A model generated the notes under the pieces. The model was given only the letters and a program-made list of their open reading frames with translations, was not told where the DNA came from and did not search any database. The position numbers and the translations under genes are program-made. DNA of 64,000 bases from Paramyrothecium sp. XJ0827 (lineage: Eukaryota > Ascomycota > Sordariomycetes > Hypocreales > Stachybotryaceae): positions 2,542,001 to 2,606,000 of the forward strand of contig JAJFPB010000001.1 in the NCBI GenBank assembly GCA_020881915.1, read 5' to 3'. Position 1 is the first letter of the stretch. Every line of letters starts with the position of its first letter. This document shows, piece by piece, positions 38,193-50,611 of the stretch.

Positions 38193-40339
38193 ATGGTTGC
38201 GGATGAACGACCGGCCAAAGTGCTGAGTTGTGCCAGTTGTCGCGCACGCAAGATCAAGTGCAGCAAGGTCCTGCCTCAATGCACCGAGTGTGACCGTGCC
38301 GACATCCAGTGCATCTATCCGTCTCGAAAACCAACGCGAAGGGCCCCCAGGCCCAAGCAGAGAGAACTGCTGGATCGCATCAGCCGGCTTGAAGGCATTG
38401 TCGGCAGGGTTGATTCAGCGGGACGGCCGCATCTCCAAGATGCTGACACTCCCGCCGCGTATACTTCCAGTTCGGGACCGGATGTTCCTTTGAACGCCGC
38501 GGAGAAACCTGTTACGCATGCCCCGGGGGCTCGCTATTTGAGCAGTGAATTCTGGGATCATTTGTGCGAGGAAGTCGAAGCCATCAAACAGACGTTGGAG
38601 CAATCATCCAGCGACGATGAAGCTGACACCGAGCTTGGTGCATCTGCATCAAACGACGCCAGCCTCGCTGGATCTCACAACAGTCCTTCGGGTTATGTCT
38701 TTGGCAACCCCGAGTACCTTGAGAGGCAACCTCTAACTCACCCGAGCACTGATATCATGTCGCGCTTGTGGGCGATATATTGCCGGAACTGCGACCCTCT
38801 CGTCAAGATCCTGCATCGACCGACTATGGAGGAGAAGATCCGCGCAGTAGCCCAGGCTGACCGCTCGCATCGGCCTTCGCCATCCCTGGACGCGCTTTTG
38901 TTCTGCATATACTTCGGAGCAGTGGCAAGTCTGAGTCCAGAAGTATGTCAGAAAGAATTTGGAGTAAGCCTCAATGTCCTGAGCAGCAGGTATCGCATTC
39001 TGGCGGAGCGCGCCCTCGCCGCTGCCGACTACCTCAACGCCAATGACTTGACGACCCTGCAGGCTTTCACAATCTATGTTGTAAGTAGGCTCACCAGCTT
39101 GGCCATCACTTTTACTCATCAGTCCTCTAGTGTATGCTTCGCTGTCAATCACAGGGGCGCACTACGTGGTCCCTCACAGCCCTGGTCGTGCGCCTCGCCC
39201 AGGCAATGAATCTGCACCGTGACGGCGACGGCCATCGGTTTTCAATCTTCGAGGCGGAGATGCGCCGTCGCCTTTGGGGGTTCATTTTGATTCTTGATAT
39301 TCGATGCTCAGAAGACCGCGGCACGGATAACATTGTGCTCGCTAATAGCTTCACCACGGCACCTCCCACACCCATCGACGACGCTGATTTCTCACCCTCC
39401 TCCACAGCTCCTTTGGTTCCCAAGGCCACACCGGCCGACAACGTCATAGACTGCTGCATGGTCACCTGCTCTGCGACCTTTGGTCTGTTCACGCATCAGC
39501 CATCTAAGACGGACGACCCATCTGAAACCACTGTGACCGAGAATGAGCTCATCGAGCATGTTCGCCGCTTAGAAAACGACTTTGTGCATTCCGCGGACCC
39601 CACGCACCTCCCCTCTCTCTACGCCTCTGAGGTTGCGCGTGTGGTTATCCTTAAGCTCTGGTTGGCGATCCAGTATCCCTTCACGTCACAACTACCTATC
39701 ATGCGGCCCAATGTCTCCCGCGAAACCCTGCTCCGCACGGCCCTTTCAGTGATGGAACTGTCTGAAAGAGCGCAGCTCCCGCCTTGGAAAGATCGTTTTT
39801 CATGGTGGACCTACACCTACGTGCAATGGCATCCCCTAGCAGTCACACTAGCTGAGCTGTGCCTTAGAACGGAGGGTGAGCTCGTCGAGAGAGCGTGGGA
39901 GGTTGTCGAACGGGTATTTCCGCTGTGGCGGGAGAGGGTTGCTGACACTGCCAGAGGCAACCTCTGGAGACCCATCAAGAAACTAATGAAGAAGGCAAGG
40001 GCTGCTAGAGAAGCTGCAATCATGAAGCGGTTGAGCTTGAACGAGGTCGCTCAGCCGGCTAATACTACGGAATCCACAACAGCTGCGCCGCCTGGCAGCT
40101 TGAACGAGTTTGCCTTCATGGAATTCGCTGGCACTCAAACACCGCAACTGGCCAGCACCTACCCTGAGCTGAACGATGTGGACAGTATCATGCCCATGAC
40201 AATACCGGACGATCTTACAAGTCTCTACTTGAGCCAACCGACGTGTCCAGGCCAGGATATCGATTTCACGCTCTGGCACGAGTTTCTCATGGATACGCAG
40301 CAAGATGAATCGCCCGAGGGAAGTGGTGACTCAGTATAG
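38193..40339 (+). CDS. Zn2Cys6 fungal transcription factor
   Basis: 698 residues; exons 38193-39080 and 39131-40339 (50-nt intron, phase 0). The DNA-binding domain starts at about residue 13: CASCRARKIKCSKVLPQC then TECDRADIQC, a perfect CX2CX6CX6CX2CX6C cluster, followed by basic RRAPRPKQR and a short coiled coil (LLDRISRLEGIV). The fungal-specific middle homology region spans about 190-450 (IYCRNCDPLVKILHRP, DALLFCIYFGAVASLSPE, MRRRLWGFILILDIRCSED). The acidic C-terminus may be an activation domain. No target cluster is seen next door; the divergent GNAT gene is the only close partner. The ATG at 38193 is the first in frame. Confidence 0.94.
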
Positions 40340-40524
40340 GGCGAGCCAGCAGAATAAACGAGTAAAATGAATCTTTTTGTTTCACCATCCAGTAACCTGC
40401 CGTGCTTAGAATTTTGGTTCATTCGCTGCCCGGTTTTACCGGGCAAATGCAGTTGATATTTCCATGATCCTTAAGTTAACACCCGCAGAGCCTGCCCAAC
40501 CCGTCCTCGTAAACCGGAAACACT

Positions 40525-41503
40525 CTAAGCAAAAGTGGAAGGGCGCTTCGCGCTGAACAGCTTCTTGGTGTGCACCTTGGCGATACGGTGAGGTAGGGGG
40601 AAGCTCAGGTCCTTCTGGACGAGCTGCTTGATGTAAGGGCGCTTGACATCCTCAATCTTCTCGATCTCGACGACGCGGAGGATCTGCTCTCGGGTTAGTC
40701 ACATCCTCCTCTCCAAGAGCTTTTTAGTGGGCGACATACGTGGATGGACCTGAAGCGGGCACGGTGGCGAGCGGCCATGTCGGAGTACAGGGCCTCGACG
40801 GCGTCAGTCCTCGTCAGCTCACGGTACTCCTTGTACATGTTGTGAGTGCCGGAACGGGAGTCGTAGCGCAGCCAGATTCCGAAGTTCTTGACCTTCTCGG
40901 GGTGCTTCTCGTGGATCTGTGGAAGAGGTATGAGCATCTCGGGTAATCGGTGGCTTCTTAGAAAGTGTCTCGACTTACGGCCTTGACGCTGACGATCTCG
41001 CCAGTAGCCTTCTTGACCTTCCTCAGACCGCGCAAGAAGTACCAGAAGCGGGACTTGGCGACCGTCTCGTTAGGAGCGAAGATGGTCATGCGGTACATGG
41101 CGGGGGTAGGGTTGGCCTCGGTGGGCAGGTGGCGCCCAATGACCTCGTATTCCTGAAGACGACCTGAGGAAAGCATTGTCAGTATGAGAGTTGAGAGGTC
41201 GTATGCTGCGCTGCTGCGTGTCGATGTGTGGAGGCAGATCGACTAAATTCGAGAATTTTTCACGATGCTGGATGCCTTTCATCAAAGCCCGCTAATCCGT
41301 CGTTGTTGATGGTCGATGATCCGCAGCCGTGATTGAGATTGATGCGTTTCCTTTCTCTGGTCCCAAATCCCTTCAGGCACGTTGCCGTTGTCCTCGTTGT
41401 CGCAGTCCGTCGAGGTCGTCCGATTGAGATCGTGCAGGCATCTCCGCTTCCACCGACACGCAGCAACATCAAGCAGAGCAAAAGAGATCATCAGCTTACC
41501 CAT
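40525..41503 (-). CDS. RPL20: 60S ribosomal protein eL20 (L18a family)
   Basis: Large-subunit ribosomal protein, 174 residues, full length for the family. Four exons: 41503-41500 (only ATGG), 41163-40979, 40916-40740 and 40683-40525. The first intron is 336 nt, the others 62 and 56 nt. Sequence is unmistakable: [67 protein letters not shown] and the basic C-terminus [15 protein letters not shown] start codon set apart by a long intron is common in fungal ribosomal protein genes. Divergent from CSN12 with two CCAAT boxes between. Confidence 0.97.
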
Positions 41504-42065
41504 CTGTAATATTGTCAGTGTTTGTGAAGGAGTCTTTGTTGTTGAATCCGACTTACGGTGAACGGTGGTCAAGTGCCTTCGACTTATCGCGAAATTTAGA
41601 AGATGACCAAAGTTGAATCAGATGCAGCGGATTTTTTTTGTGTGTGGTTAGTGGGAAGGGCTAGAGGATACGTACCTGCCGGAGGGCTTTGACCCCAGTA
41701 GCGATTGGTCAGACGCGACCCACCAAGACAAAGTCAGGATCACGTGCAAAGTCACACGCTGAAATCTGGAGCTCCCTATGGCTGACCAATCAGCAACAAA
41801 GAGATTCTATGGAGTCGATTTGGGACATCAGAGGCAAGAGGGATACCTGGAGATATTCAAGATACTTTACATCGGGTTTAATCGCGTACCCAGGAGCACG
41901 GGGACACACAGAGTAATCATCCACGCTGACCCTTCGCTTCACTTTTGTGCAAACGTCAGACACCGGGTACTTGGGCTACCAAATTGGCCTTTGACCAGCG
42001 ATAAATAATAAGCTTAACCCTGACTGGTGCATTCTGTGACGAGGTGAAAGCGGTGCACCACAAGA
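41504..42065. promoter_or_regulatory. Bidirectional promoter RPL20 / CSN12
   Basis: 562 bp between divergent ATGs. It contains ATTGG (inverted CCAAT) at 41704-41708 and CCAATCAG at 41786-41793, in opposite orientations 80 bp apart. Confidence 0.55.
41704..41793. promoter_or_regulatory. Pair of opposed CCAAT boxes
   Basis: ATTGG at 41704-41708 and CCAATCAG at 41786-41793. CCAAT is bound by the Hap2/3/5 complex. The boxes sit 205-285 bp from the RPL20 ATG and 275-360 bp from the CSN12 ATG. Confidence 0.5.
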
Positions 42066-43865
42066 ATGAACGAACTCTTCGATGATTTCGCAAAGGCTCA
42101 TGCCAAGCCCAATGGCTACCTTCTTGCGCAGACATTGTCTCCGGTACCACCAGCTGATCAACCTCATCGGTTGAGAGCCATATGGCAAAGCACCAACGCC
42201 CACAGCGTCAAGGGTGATATCAAACACTTCATCAAGACCAACACGATGCACCGGGCCAAACTCAGTTCAGATGAAGTCAACGGCTGGGTCGAGGTTTACA
42301 CGGCTTACTGGCATGCACTTGGAGAGATAATTGCCGGAGAAAATGGAAAAGTAAGTCTGGGTTGCTAGCAACAACATAAAACATAACCCCTAACCGAACC
42401 GTAGTCATCCTGGACAAAGGCATACGATGCTTGGAAAGACCTGACATCTATGCTCATTCGTGGCTACAACAATAGCGGCTTCGAGGCTTGGACCATCCCA
42501 ACTCTCTACATGGTAGGCAAATACCTCCGACTATTTGCCATCAAATCCGACGAAGAACGTAGCCGGACAGCTGCCGAACCTGCTGCTGGCAGTTTATTGA
42601 TGCAGGACGACTTTGACTCGGAAACAGCTAAGCAAGGACAGCTTAGAGACTGCGAGCAGCATCTTAAGCGTATCTTCACACTCTGTCTAAACGACAGGTA
42701 GGTCATTTTGGCAGCAATTACCTGGACTTGCTGACGGTTGTCTTCCAGAGCACCCCTCGAGGAATCGCGCAAATGGGGCATATACTTTGTCATCAATCTC
42801 TTGTTCAAGACATACTTCAAGCTGAACTCCGCCTCCTTGTCGCGGACCATCTTGAAGACCTTGGCCGCATATCGTGGCGATATGCCTCCTCTGCAAGCGT
42901 TCCCACGGTCACAGCGAGTGACTTTCAAATATTATGAAGGAGTTCTCTCGTTTCTTGAAGAGAACTATGTTGAGGTAATACCCCGTTCTTGCTTGCCTTG
43001 GGGATATTTTGTTGATGCTAACCTGAACTCAGGCCGAGAAGCATCTTACAGAAGCATGGCAGTTATGCCACAAGGATGCCACCAAAAACCTCGAGTACGT
43101 ACAATAACCTATGACCGTGTTTCTCATCCCTCTAACAGTTTAGGCGCATTCTCACTTATCTAATCCCTTGTCGACTGCTCACAAGCCACGTTCTTCCAAC
43201 GCAGGCTCTCCTCGAACCGTATCCTCGGCTGCGGGGACTTTTCCTGCCGCTAGCGCAATGCATTCGTCGTGGTGACCTCCAGGCTTTCGACAAGGCGCTG
43301 CAGCATGGCGAAGATGAATTTGTCAAGCGTCGAATCTACCTTACCCTTGAGCGCGGTCGCGATATCGCCCTGCGTAACCTTCTGCGCAAAGTCTTCATCG
43401 CCGGAGGCTTCGATGAGCTGAAAGAAGGCGAAACGACACCCGTGCGGCGGACAAGAGTGCCTGTGACTGAGTTCCAAGCAGCCATCAGCATGGGCAGTGG
43501 TGGGGAGTTGATTGATGCGGACGAAGTCGAGTGTCTATTGGCAAACATGATATACAAGGTAAAGTGTGCACCTTTCCGTTCAATTCACACCCATTACTTC
43601 ACGCTTGATAACCAGGGACGGGATTGTCGGAGTTCATTGGTACAGATGGACCGTCAAAATTGCTTTTTCGGCCGAATCTTGCCTGATGTCTCTGCCTGGG
43701 GCATCGAGCACACGTTTCCCCTTTGACTCCACCCCTTTACTGGTCTAGCTCGACTGCCAACAATGCTAACTCATCCTAAAGGATCTTATGAAAGGTTATA
43801 TTGCGCGAGAGCGTGGTATTGTGGTGCTCTCCAAGAAAGGAGCTTTCCCCGGAACAGGCGTGTGA
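42066..43865 (+). CDS. CSN12: CSN12-like PCI-domain protein
   Basis: PCI-domain protein of the Csn12/PCID2/Thp1 group, linked to the COP9 signalosome in yeast and to TREX-2/mRNA export and splicing. 454 residues in six exons: 42066-42350, 42405-42697, 42749-42974, 43033-43094, 43144-43558 and 43782-43865. Introns are 49-58 nt except the last (223 nt). Motifs: [70 protein letters not shown]; and the winged-helix end [18 protein letters not shown]...VLSKKGAFP. Length fits (about 420-450). The start is the only ATG giving MNELFDDF. Confidence 0.93.
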
Positions 43866-44945
43866 TCCGTTCACCAAAGCACGCCTCCTGCAACCTTTGC
43901 GGCTCGCCATTAGCCGACTTTCCAGAGCAACAGGGATGTATCCATGCTCACCATAACCTCATTGGCTTGGCAGATGCTGCGTCGGACAAATTTCCCTTTC
44001 TTTTGAAAGCCTGTACGCCTCGCGTCTCATGCGAAGAGGTGTAGAGATTGCAGTTCTGAGTCGTGCACAGCAGGACTTTGGACCGTGAATGCGGCATCTA
44101 TGCTTTTCCTCCCGCAACCGATACCTGCATGCAATGCTCTACACAGACGCTTGCCGGATTCCTGAGGACTCAGGCAGAGAAGGGACCTGGGATGCATCTT
44201 CGTGCTCTCACTGGGGTCCGTTCACGAGAGCCGTTTCATGAGTGAGTCACACTGGCGAAATTGCCGGGCGGAGATACTGTGGAAAGAGGCGGGCTGCTGC
44301 AGAATAAGCAAAGACACGACTAGCCTCGCTTTATGGTTGTGAGCTGTCGATGGAGTTTTTGACAGTCACGAATTTTATGATGAATGAGGTCTTCTCTCGT
44401 CTTGTTGGCTTGCCATGTAAAATCGCAAGAGCTGCAGAATGCTGGCTCAATTGTGCATTGTAGTTTAGTGTTACAGTCAATCTTAGTTCAAATCCGTCCT
44501 GGATTTGCAGAGCCTGCCCGCATGGCATCTGACGTACGCAAGTAACAGACCTTTGCCCCTAGTATATCCCTACAAGCCGACCGATAAGTGTATTCGTACA
44601 AGTGTACCCATGAAAAGAAAGATTAGGAATGAGACCGAAGCTCCAACAACTGCGAAGTATCTGCAGAGTACCCGGGCGAACAGCGAAAACCGGAGATAAG
44701 GAAATCCTTCTAAAGTAGAAATTCGAGAAACGCCTGCTAGTATCATTTTGGTGGTGGTTCTGGGCAGACCAGGGCCATTAGAGAAATGGCCGATGAAGGA
44801 GATGTGCGTTATTGTCATAGAGAAAGGGTATTGGAAAATCAGAAAGAACATGTGAGAAGCGCTTTAGACATGGCGGTTGGAGCGCGGTGTGTTTCTTGGA
44901 TCCAGCTGTCAGCGATGGGGGCCATCTAATCGAAGAGCTGACAAC
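43866..44945. other. Convergent 3' region, CSN12 and BTB gene
   Basis: 1.08 kb without a credible gene. A possible extra 3' exon of the BTB gene (44905-44839, minus) lies at its right end. Confidence 0.4.
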
Positions 44946-45896
44946 TTACTGGGTAGAGGATATGTCATCTACGTGGTTGCAAAGAGCCACGAAAAGATCG
45001 AAAAACAGCGGGGTGCCGCCGTTGAACATCTCCAGCTGCATGGTGCCACTGCGCTTGAATGTGCTGCGGGATCTGATAATGAGGGCCAGGTAATGGGCCC
45101 GAAGTTTGGAGTCATTATCCGGGGTGTTGGCATAGGCATATCTGGCAGACGCCAAGATGGTGCTGCATTGAATGCCGGATTCTGATTGCTTGTGTTAGGG
45201 TGGATGGGAACGCAGCGAGAGGTGGGGAGAACTTACGAAGCCCTTGTTTGCGGAGAGCAATCTTCTTGAGATCATCAAGGCCATACTTTTCAGCAGCGCA
45301 GTAAATGACAGTGTCCTTGAGCAGGTCGCCGTCCACGCCTCGATGGAAAACAGTGCTTTCCACAGAGCCCCGTTCATCGCCTGTGGTCTGTTCCAACTCG
45401 TAAGAGTTTCTTCGCTTGTTGTGCACGAGGCGAGGGAAGTAATCCCCCTTGTACATGTACTCGAGGACGGAACTGAAGATCTCGGGCTCTTCATCTGGGA
45501 GGGCGATTCTCTTGGTCGAAGCGTCGACGTAACCGCTTCTCAAGGCATTGAGGAAGAACGGGCTGGAGCAAAGGACATCCTCGTGGGCTGCAAAAAGTCT
45601 TTGCTCCGCACCGACGACCAGGGTGACAATTACAGAAGTCATGCTGGAAGGATCACATGGTGAGTCTCGGCGTGGCACCGATGGAAGATGAGAGACGGAG
45701 GAACTTACCTGCCCATGACAGTGTCTGCATCGGTCGTAGTGACGGTCGAGGCCGTAGTAGGCCGGCGAGAATAGCGAGACTCATGACGCCGCTTTGAGAT
45801 ACCGCTATCCTTAGTGAAGGAGGAGCTTGACTTTGAGACTTTGTGGCTCTTGGAGAAGCTCTTGTTGGAAGACTCGAACCGTTTGCTGCTGAACAT
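44946..45896 (-). CDS. BTB/POZ-domain protein
   Basis: About 276 residues; exons 45896-45709, 45643-45237 and 45181-44946 (introns 65 and 55 nt; frames fit). The first exon codes a Ser/Lys/Arg-rich leader (SSKRFESSNKSFSKSHK). The BTB fold follows directly: TSVIVTLVVGAEQRLFAAHEDVL, SPFFLNAL, IALPDEEPEIFSSVLEYMYKGDY. A conserved C-terminal part contains AEKYGLDDLKKIA, LRAHYLALIIRSRSTFKRSG and FFDLFVALCNHVDDI. BTB domains dimerise or recruit cullin-3, but no Kelch or MATH partner domain is present, so the role is open. A GTAAGT at 44949 could add another exon and change the last residues. Confidence 0.85.
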
Positions 45897-47212
45897 GATG
45901 ACGGCGACCGTGCAGTGAATGCTGGCTATTCGTGGTAAGGCAGTTACCGACCGGTATCTTGATCAACTGACAACTCTTCGAATCAAGCGAGAGAAGAAAA
46001 TGGAAATTTAACAGGGTCATGGACGATTGGTTGTGTTGCGAGCCGTTGTCGTGAACGACAGACTTACCTTGGCTCAGCTTCAATGAATGACAACCCGTTG
46101 CAGCAAAATTTTCCACCTGAGCGAGACCTGGGCGAAGCCTCGCCATCTTATAGTCCTGGGGATTCAAGGCCCATGTTACAGGCGGCGGACAGCCTACATG
46201 ACTGATGCAGTAGTGATGTCCGGCCGGGCCAGGCTTCAAGTACACCCAGAGTCCAGATACAGCGCGACGCGCGTACCCCCAGCTCCGGGCGGGCGCGATA
46301 CAGACACGCTGTCACGTGAATGTACATGTCCTGTACCTCTTAAAGTGGCCCACTCTCGCACGGCGGCCGACGCCTCTAGCCAGGGGTGAATCACCCGGAC
46401 GCTGGTTCGAGTCACAGGCCAAGGAGGGCCATGAATAGGGGTGGCTGGGCCATGCGCAGCAGCAAACGGGCAAAGTTGAAATTTGCTTTTTCGGGGAACA
46501 GCGTGAGGGAGCCGTTGTGGGTCTAGCGCTGAACCGGTGTGCTGGAAGACTGGGCTGGCAAGGCAGACGTCCTCAATCGACCGGTATTGGATGATAACGC
46601 ATGCAGCCAGACGGCACCGCCCATCTGCAGCTTCAAGGAACGATGGTCGCAAAACACGGGGAAATTTTGCCTCAAAAACTTCGAAACATGGATAAAGGAG
46701 TCTGTTCAGGCCCTCTTCGTACTTGCTTCCGCTCAAATCGCGTGGTTCCCCTTCAAATGGTGGCCCCTTTCTCCCAGAAGCCCATGCCGCCATTAACAGA
46801 ACCTCACACATCCGAGTGCAAACGTTTAGCCCCGAGCACAGGCGTTACAACCCCCCCCTGGCATGACATTTCTTCTTCCCGGGAAAGGCCTGTGGAGCAC
46901 CACTTTAGATTGTCATCCTCAATATAGGATCCGGGCCAAGCTCCCCCCAGATAAATGATTGCTCATCGCACCGGCTCGGAGTGCGACATGCCCCAAAAGC
47001 AAGCCCCATGTCTCTTCCCTCAGTCGCCATGTCCGTGCTTGATTGTGAGCCATCCACCCCCTCTTCTTTTGCGAATGCCTGAAGGATGCCTGAGGTCAGA
47101 CTCATCAGATCCCAGCGACTGATCGAAGACGGCACAAGTGCCCCAGGCCCAAATGATCGACACGTCAGTGGCCGCCTCAGTGTCCGCCTCGTTTGGTAGG
47201 TCGCGACCCGTA
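45897..47212. other. Intergenic: BTB promoter and hydrolase 3' end
   Basis: 1.3 kb. A 191-codon minus-strand frame (46236-46811) shows no family features. No RNA gene or repeat seen. Confidence 0.45.
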
Positions 47213-48421
47213 TTAGTGTGGCAGACCAGGCTTCGAGGCCTGCGTAACGGCCGACAAGATGGCCTGCGCAATGGCCTGCTTGCCTGCAGGGCGCACCATC
47301 ACCTCGTTGTGAAGTGCTCTTCGAACTGTGTTTCGCACAACCGGCAACCCCACCTCAAGACATCGCTGCTGAAGGATTGCGCTGTGATCAGCGGGTACCA
47401 GCTCGTCTTGACCCGCCTCGACTATGTAGACTTCCGGCAAACTATCTCCCGGTGGCCGCCTGGCCATCATGCCAAGGTTGCGGTAACTGTCCAAGTGGCT
47501 GCGCAGAAACGGCCACAGATACTGATATGGAAGCCATTTTTGGGGATACAGTGCCTTCAACATGGCTCGTGTGGACGTGAAAGGCGTCTCTAAAACCAAC
47601 GCGTTCACGTCAAGTACCCCCGAAGAATCGCCATGCCTCGCGGCCAGGTTGGTTGCGAAGCCGCAGCCAATGCTCTGGCCCCATAGGATTACAACAGGTT
47701 CCGGGAGTTGCTGATTGGCAGATCGAGTGGCATGCAACTGCGATAGCCAACGTAACGCAGCGTCGCAGTCCTCGTCTATCCCTTTCTCCGATGGCCGGTC
47801 ATGAGACGTCCAGAATCCGCGGTAGCTGACGCATATCATCGTGTAGGAGACAGGTCCTCCAGTCTCAATGAGGCGGCGAAGGATCCAGGAGATGTCTGGC
47901 AGTCGCGGCGGCAGCGATGAAGCATTGCCTTGGGAGCATGTCAGCAAATTCGTGTCCTAGTCGGCTGCTTGCCACTTCGGCGAACCTTGAAAGTAAAGCA
48001 CGTAGACTGGCGTCAGCGGGCCGCGACTTGCAGCGTCCCGAGGAGATGCGTCAGCCACGCAAAGCGCGATTCCAGTCCCATCCGTTGAAGAAATGCGCTC
48101 CTCTCGCCATTGAATTCCCCCACACTCGCGCGCGTAATCGGCAATGCGCAAGCTCCGCGCATTGGGCGGCAGGAAGGGGTTGTAGATGATTGCGTTTTGG
48201 AATACAATCAGCATGGTGCACTTCCAAGCCCACAAGGCCAGAAACAATCCTGTGAAGATGGCGGGCGGAGCCAGAATAGCTGTCATGTTGACTGATCTCA
48301 GCTGGAGCATCGTGCTATGGCGGTATAGCAGTTGACATCGGCCTCGGGCTACGGACAGTCGAGGCCTTGCCTTGCACGTCTGCTGCATGTTGGCGAGCAA
48401 ACGCAGACTGCGAGTCGCCAT
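47213..48421 (-). CDS. Membrane-anchored alpha/beta hydrolase (Bem46/ABHD13-like)
   Basis: 383 residues; exons 48421-47986 and 47928-47213 (57-nt intron, donor GTTCGC, branch GCTGAC, phase 1). An Arg-rich leader (1-45) precedes a membrane anchor (LAPPAIFTGLFLALWAWKC). The hydrolase fold follows: VYVLYFQGNASSLPPRL (oxyanion-type turn), VSYRGFWTSHDRPSEKGI, the nucleophile elbow ILWGQSIGCGFA (GxSxG, Ser), an Asp in EAGQDELVPADH and a His in RRALHNEVM, so the triad looks complete. ABHD12/13-type enzymes are lipases or thioesterases; substrate unknown. Translation could instead begin at internal Met 46, removing the basic leader. Divergent from SDS22. Confidence 0.88.
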
Positions 48422-49044
48422 GGTGGGCCCGCAAGTCCGTCATGAAATAAATTGTCTTAACGCCAGTGTGTGTTCCTGGCCGCAATTGCTATAACATGTT
48501 GAGTGCTTAGATGATCCACACGATAAAGCGTCCGCGAGGTGGTGATAATGAATTGTTGACTCCTAACAAAACAAGGAATAACGTTAGGTACCAGATACGG
48601 AGGGGTCTCCTCCCATGCTTTAGCTCTAAACCACATAAAAGTCACAAGCACTAATATGGCCACCTACGGAGTGTGGTCAGCCAGAGTACCGGATACATTC
48701 CTTTTAGCCCAGTTTCACCCCGCCGGGCGCTGCATCCGTCATCGCTTATCGGCGTAAATATTTATTTCAGGTACCCCAGCCTCATCCTCGTCGCTCTCAA
48801 ATTGAGACGAACTGCCCCTCCACATTTCCCAGGCATCCGCCCATACGACCCCGACGGCGAGCTTCTCTCGAGTCAGACCATAAGCTTGAAATTTCGGTTG
48901 TGCACTCTTCCAGCTCTCCGTTTCTTCCAGCATATCCTACCTCACCGACTGAAGCTGGAAATTGCTAAACGCTTTGAAGCCATCCTTTACGGTTCCCTAC
49001 GAGCAACCCCTCTTGTCGTGCTCGTTTCTTTCGGCCCTATCGTC
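48422..49044. promoter_or_regulatory. Divergent promoter hydrolase / SDS22
   Basis: 623 bp between divergent ATGs. Open frames here lack ATGs in frame with SDS22. No clear factor site. Confidence 0.4.
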
Positions 49045-50288
49045 ATGGCTGCTCCGTCGGACAAGGAGACAGACGGTCAAGCACACGTCGAGATTCAGGA
49101 CGATCATGAGATCGCCCGATCAGACGGGCCGGGCAGTCCCGGCCTCAAGAACAGCAAAGGATGGGACGGAAAACTTCGGGTACCCAAGTCAGCGCTCGTG
49201 ACCAATCCCGAAGCTTTGTCAGACCCTGAATACTCGGACGATGAGAATGTTATGCCAGGCGAAGAGATAGCGGCGGATGAAGGTGTGTAACCCTGTTGTT
49301 CACGGGGCCTGACCTTGTGCTAAGGTTAAACAGATCTATTGGACGGCGAGGATCCCGAAACCGATGAAATCATCTGCTCACACTCTCGTATTGGTTCGAT
49401 CTCGTCTTTGCGGTTAGAACGCTTCACAAAAGTGGTCAGAATCTGTTTGCGGCAGAACAGTATCCAGAATATCGAGGGCTTGGCGAGCTTGGCTGCCACC
49501 CTGGAAGACCTCGACCTTTACGACAACCTCATTTCGCACATGAGAGGCCTCGACGACCTAACAAACCTAAAGAACCTCGATCTTAGCTTCAACAAAATCA
49601 AGCACATCAAGAATATAAGCCATCTCAAGAACCTGAAGGAGATTTTCTTTGTGGCAAACAAGATAAGCAAGATTGATGGGCTGGAGGGACTAGACAAGGT
49701 TACGTCGTTGGAGCTCGGATCTAATCGCATCCGCGAGATACAAAACCTGCAGAGCTTGCAAAGCCTGGAGGAGCTGTGGCTGGCCAAGAACAAGATCACC
49801 GAACTCACTGGGCTGGCGGGGCTGCCAAAGCTTCGCCTGCTCAGCATCCAGTCGAATCGAATCAGCGATCTCTCCCCGCTCAAGGACGTGCCGACCCTGG
49901 AAGAGCTCTACATGTCGCACAATGCGCTCGAGACGCTTGAAGGACTCGAACATAATTCAGCGCTCAAGGTGCTCGACGTTTCGCACAACAAGATTCGAAG
50001 CTTGAAGGGATTGGGAGAGTTGCGTCAGTTGGAGGAGGTATGGGCCAGTTACAACCATGTTGCAGACTTTGCCGATGTGGAAAGAGAGCTCAAGGACAAG
50101 GAGAATCTGTCGACGGTGTATTTCGAGGGCAATCCTCTCCAGCTGCGAGCGCCTGCGCTTTACAGGAACAAAGTTCGACTTGCCTTGCCTCAAATCCGGC
50201 AGATCGATGCGAGTAAGTCTCGATTCATTTTCCTACCTACCGGAAGCCTCTCATACTGACATTTCCTTCAGCCTTTGTTAAGGTCTAA
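49045..50288 (+). CDS. sds22: SDS22, leucine-rich-repeat regulator of protein phosphatase 1
   Basis: Nuclear PP1 partner needed for mitotic exit and PP1 maturation. 377 residues; exons 49045-49282, 49334-50212 and a 17-nt last exon 50272-50288 (introns 51 and 59 nt). The acidic N-terminus (DPEYSDDENVMPGEE) is followed by about eleven 22-residue SDS22-type LRRs, e.g. LEDLDLYDNLISHMRGLDDL, LKNLDLSFNKIKHIKNIS, LEELWLAKNKITELTGL. The LRR cap (LKDKENLSTVYFEGNPLQ, then YRNKVRLALPQIRQIDATFV) is intact. Very close to the family consensus and length. Confidence 0.97.
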
Positions 50289-50611
50289 GGTGGCAGATCC
50301 AGTGGTTCTCATTGCATGCTAATATAGCACGGCGTTCTGGCGGCATGGCTTCGGAGAGATCTTAGCACCCATGAAGTGAATATACAACCAGGCGCAGGCC
50401 ACTTCTCCGCTTGCCCACTTAAATCATAAAATACTTGTGCAATAAGACATGTACAATGCTAGGCTTGAATGACACCGACGCCAAGAGGGGGCCAGCCAGC
50501 AACATGCTTGGTGCACCCCCATCAGCCATCACTTGTGCACATCACATTGGGAATTTAACAGGTTTGAGTCGTAACTGCATCAATTTTAGGTATCTACTCC
50601 AAAACTACCGC
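50289..50611. other. Convergent 3' region, SDS22 and xylose reductase
   Basis: 323 bp, no signal beyond expected transcript ends. Confidence 0.35.

Noticed and set aside
46236..46811. 191-codon minus-strand open frame
   Set aside because: No family motif, no neighbouring exon that fits, biased composition; probably chance in GC-rich DNA.
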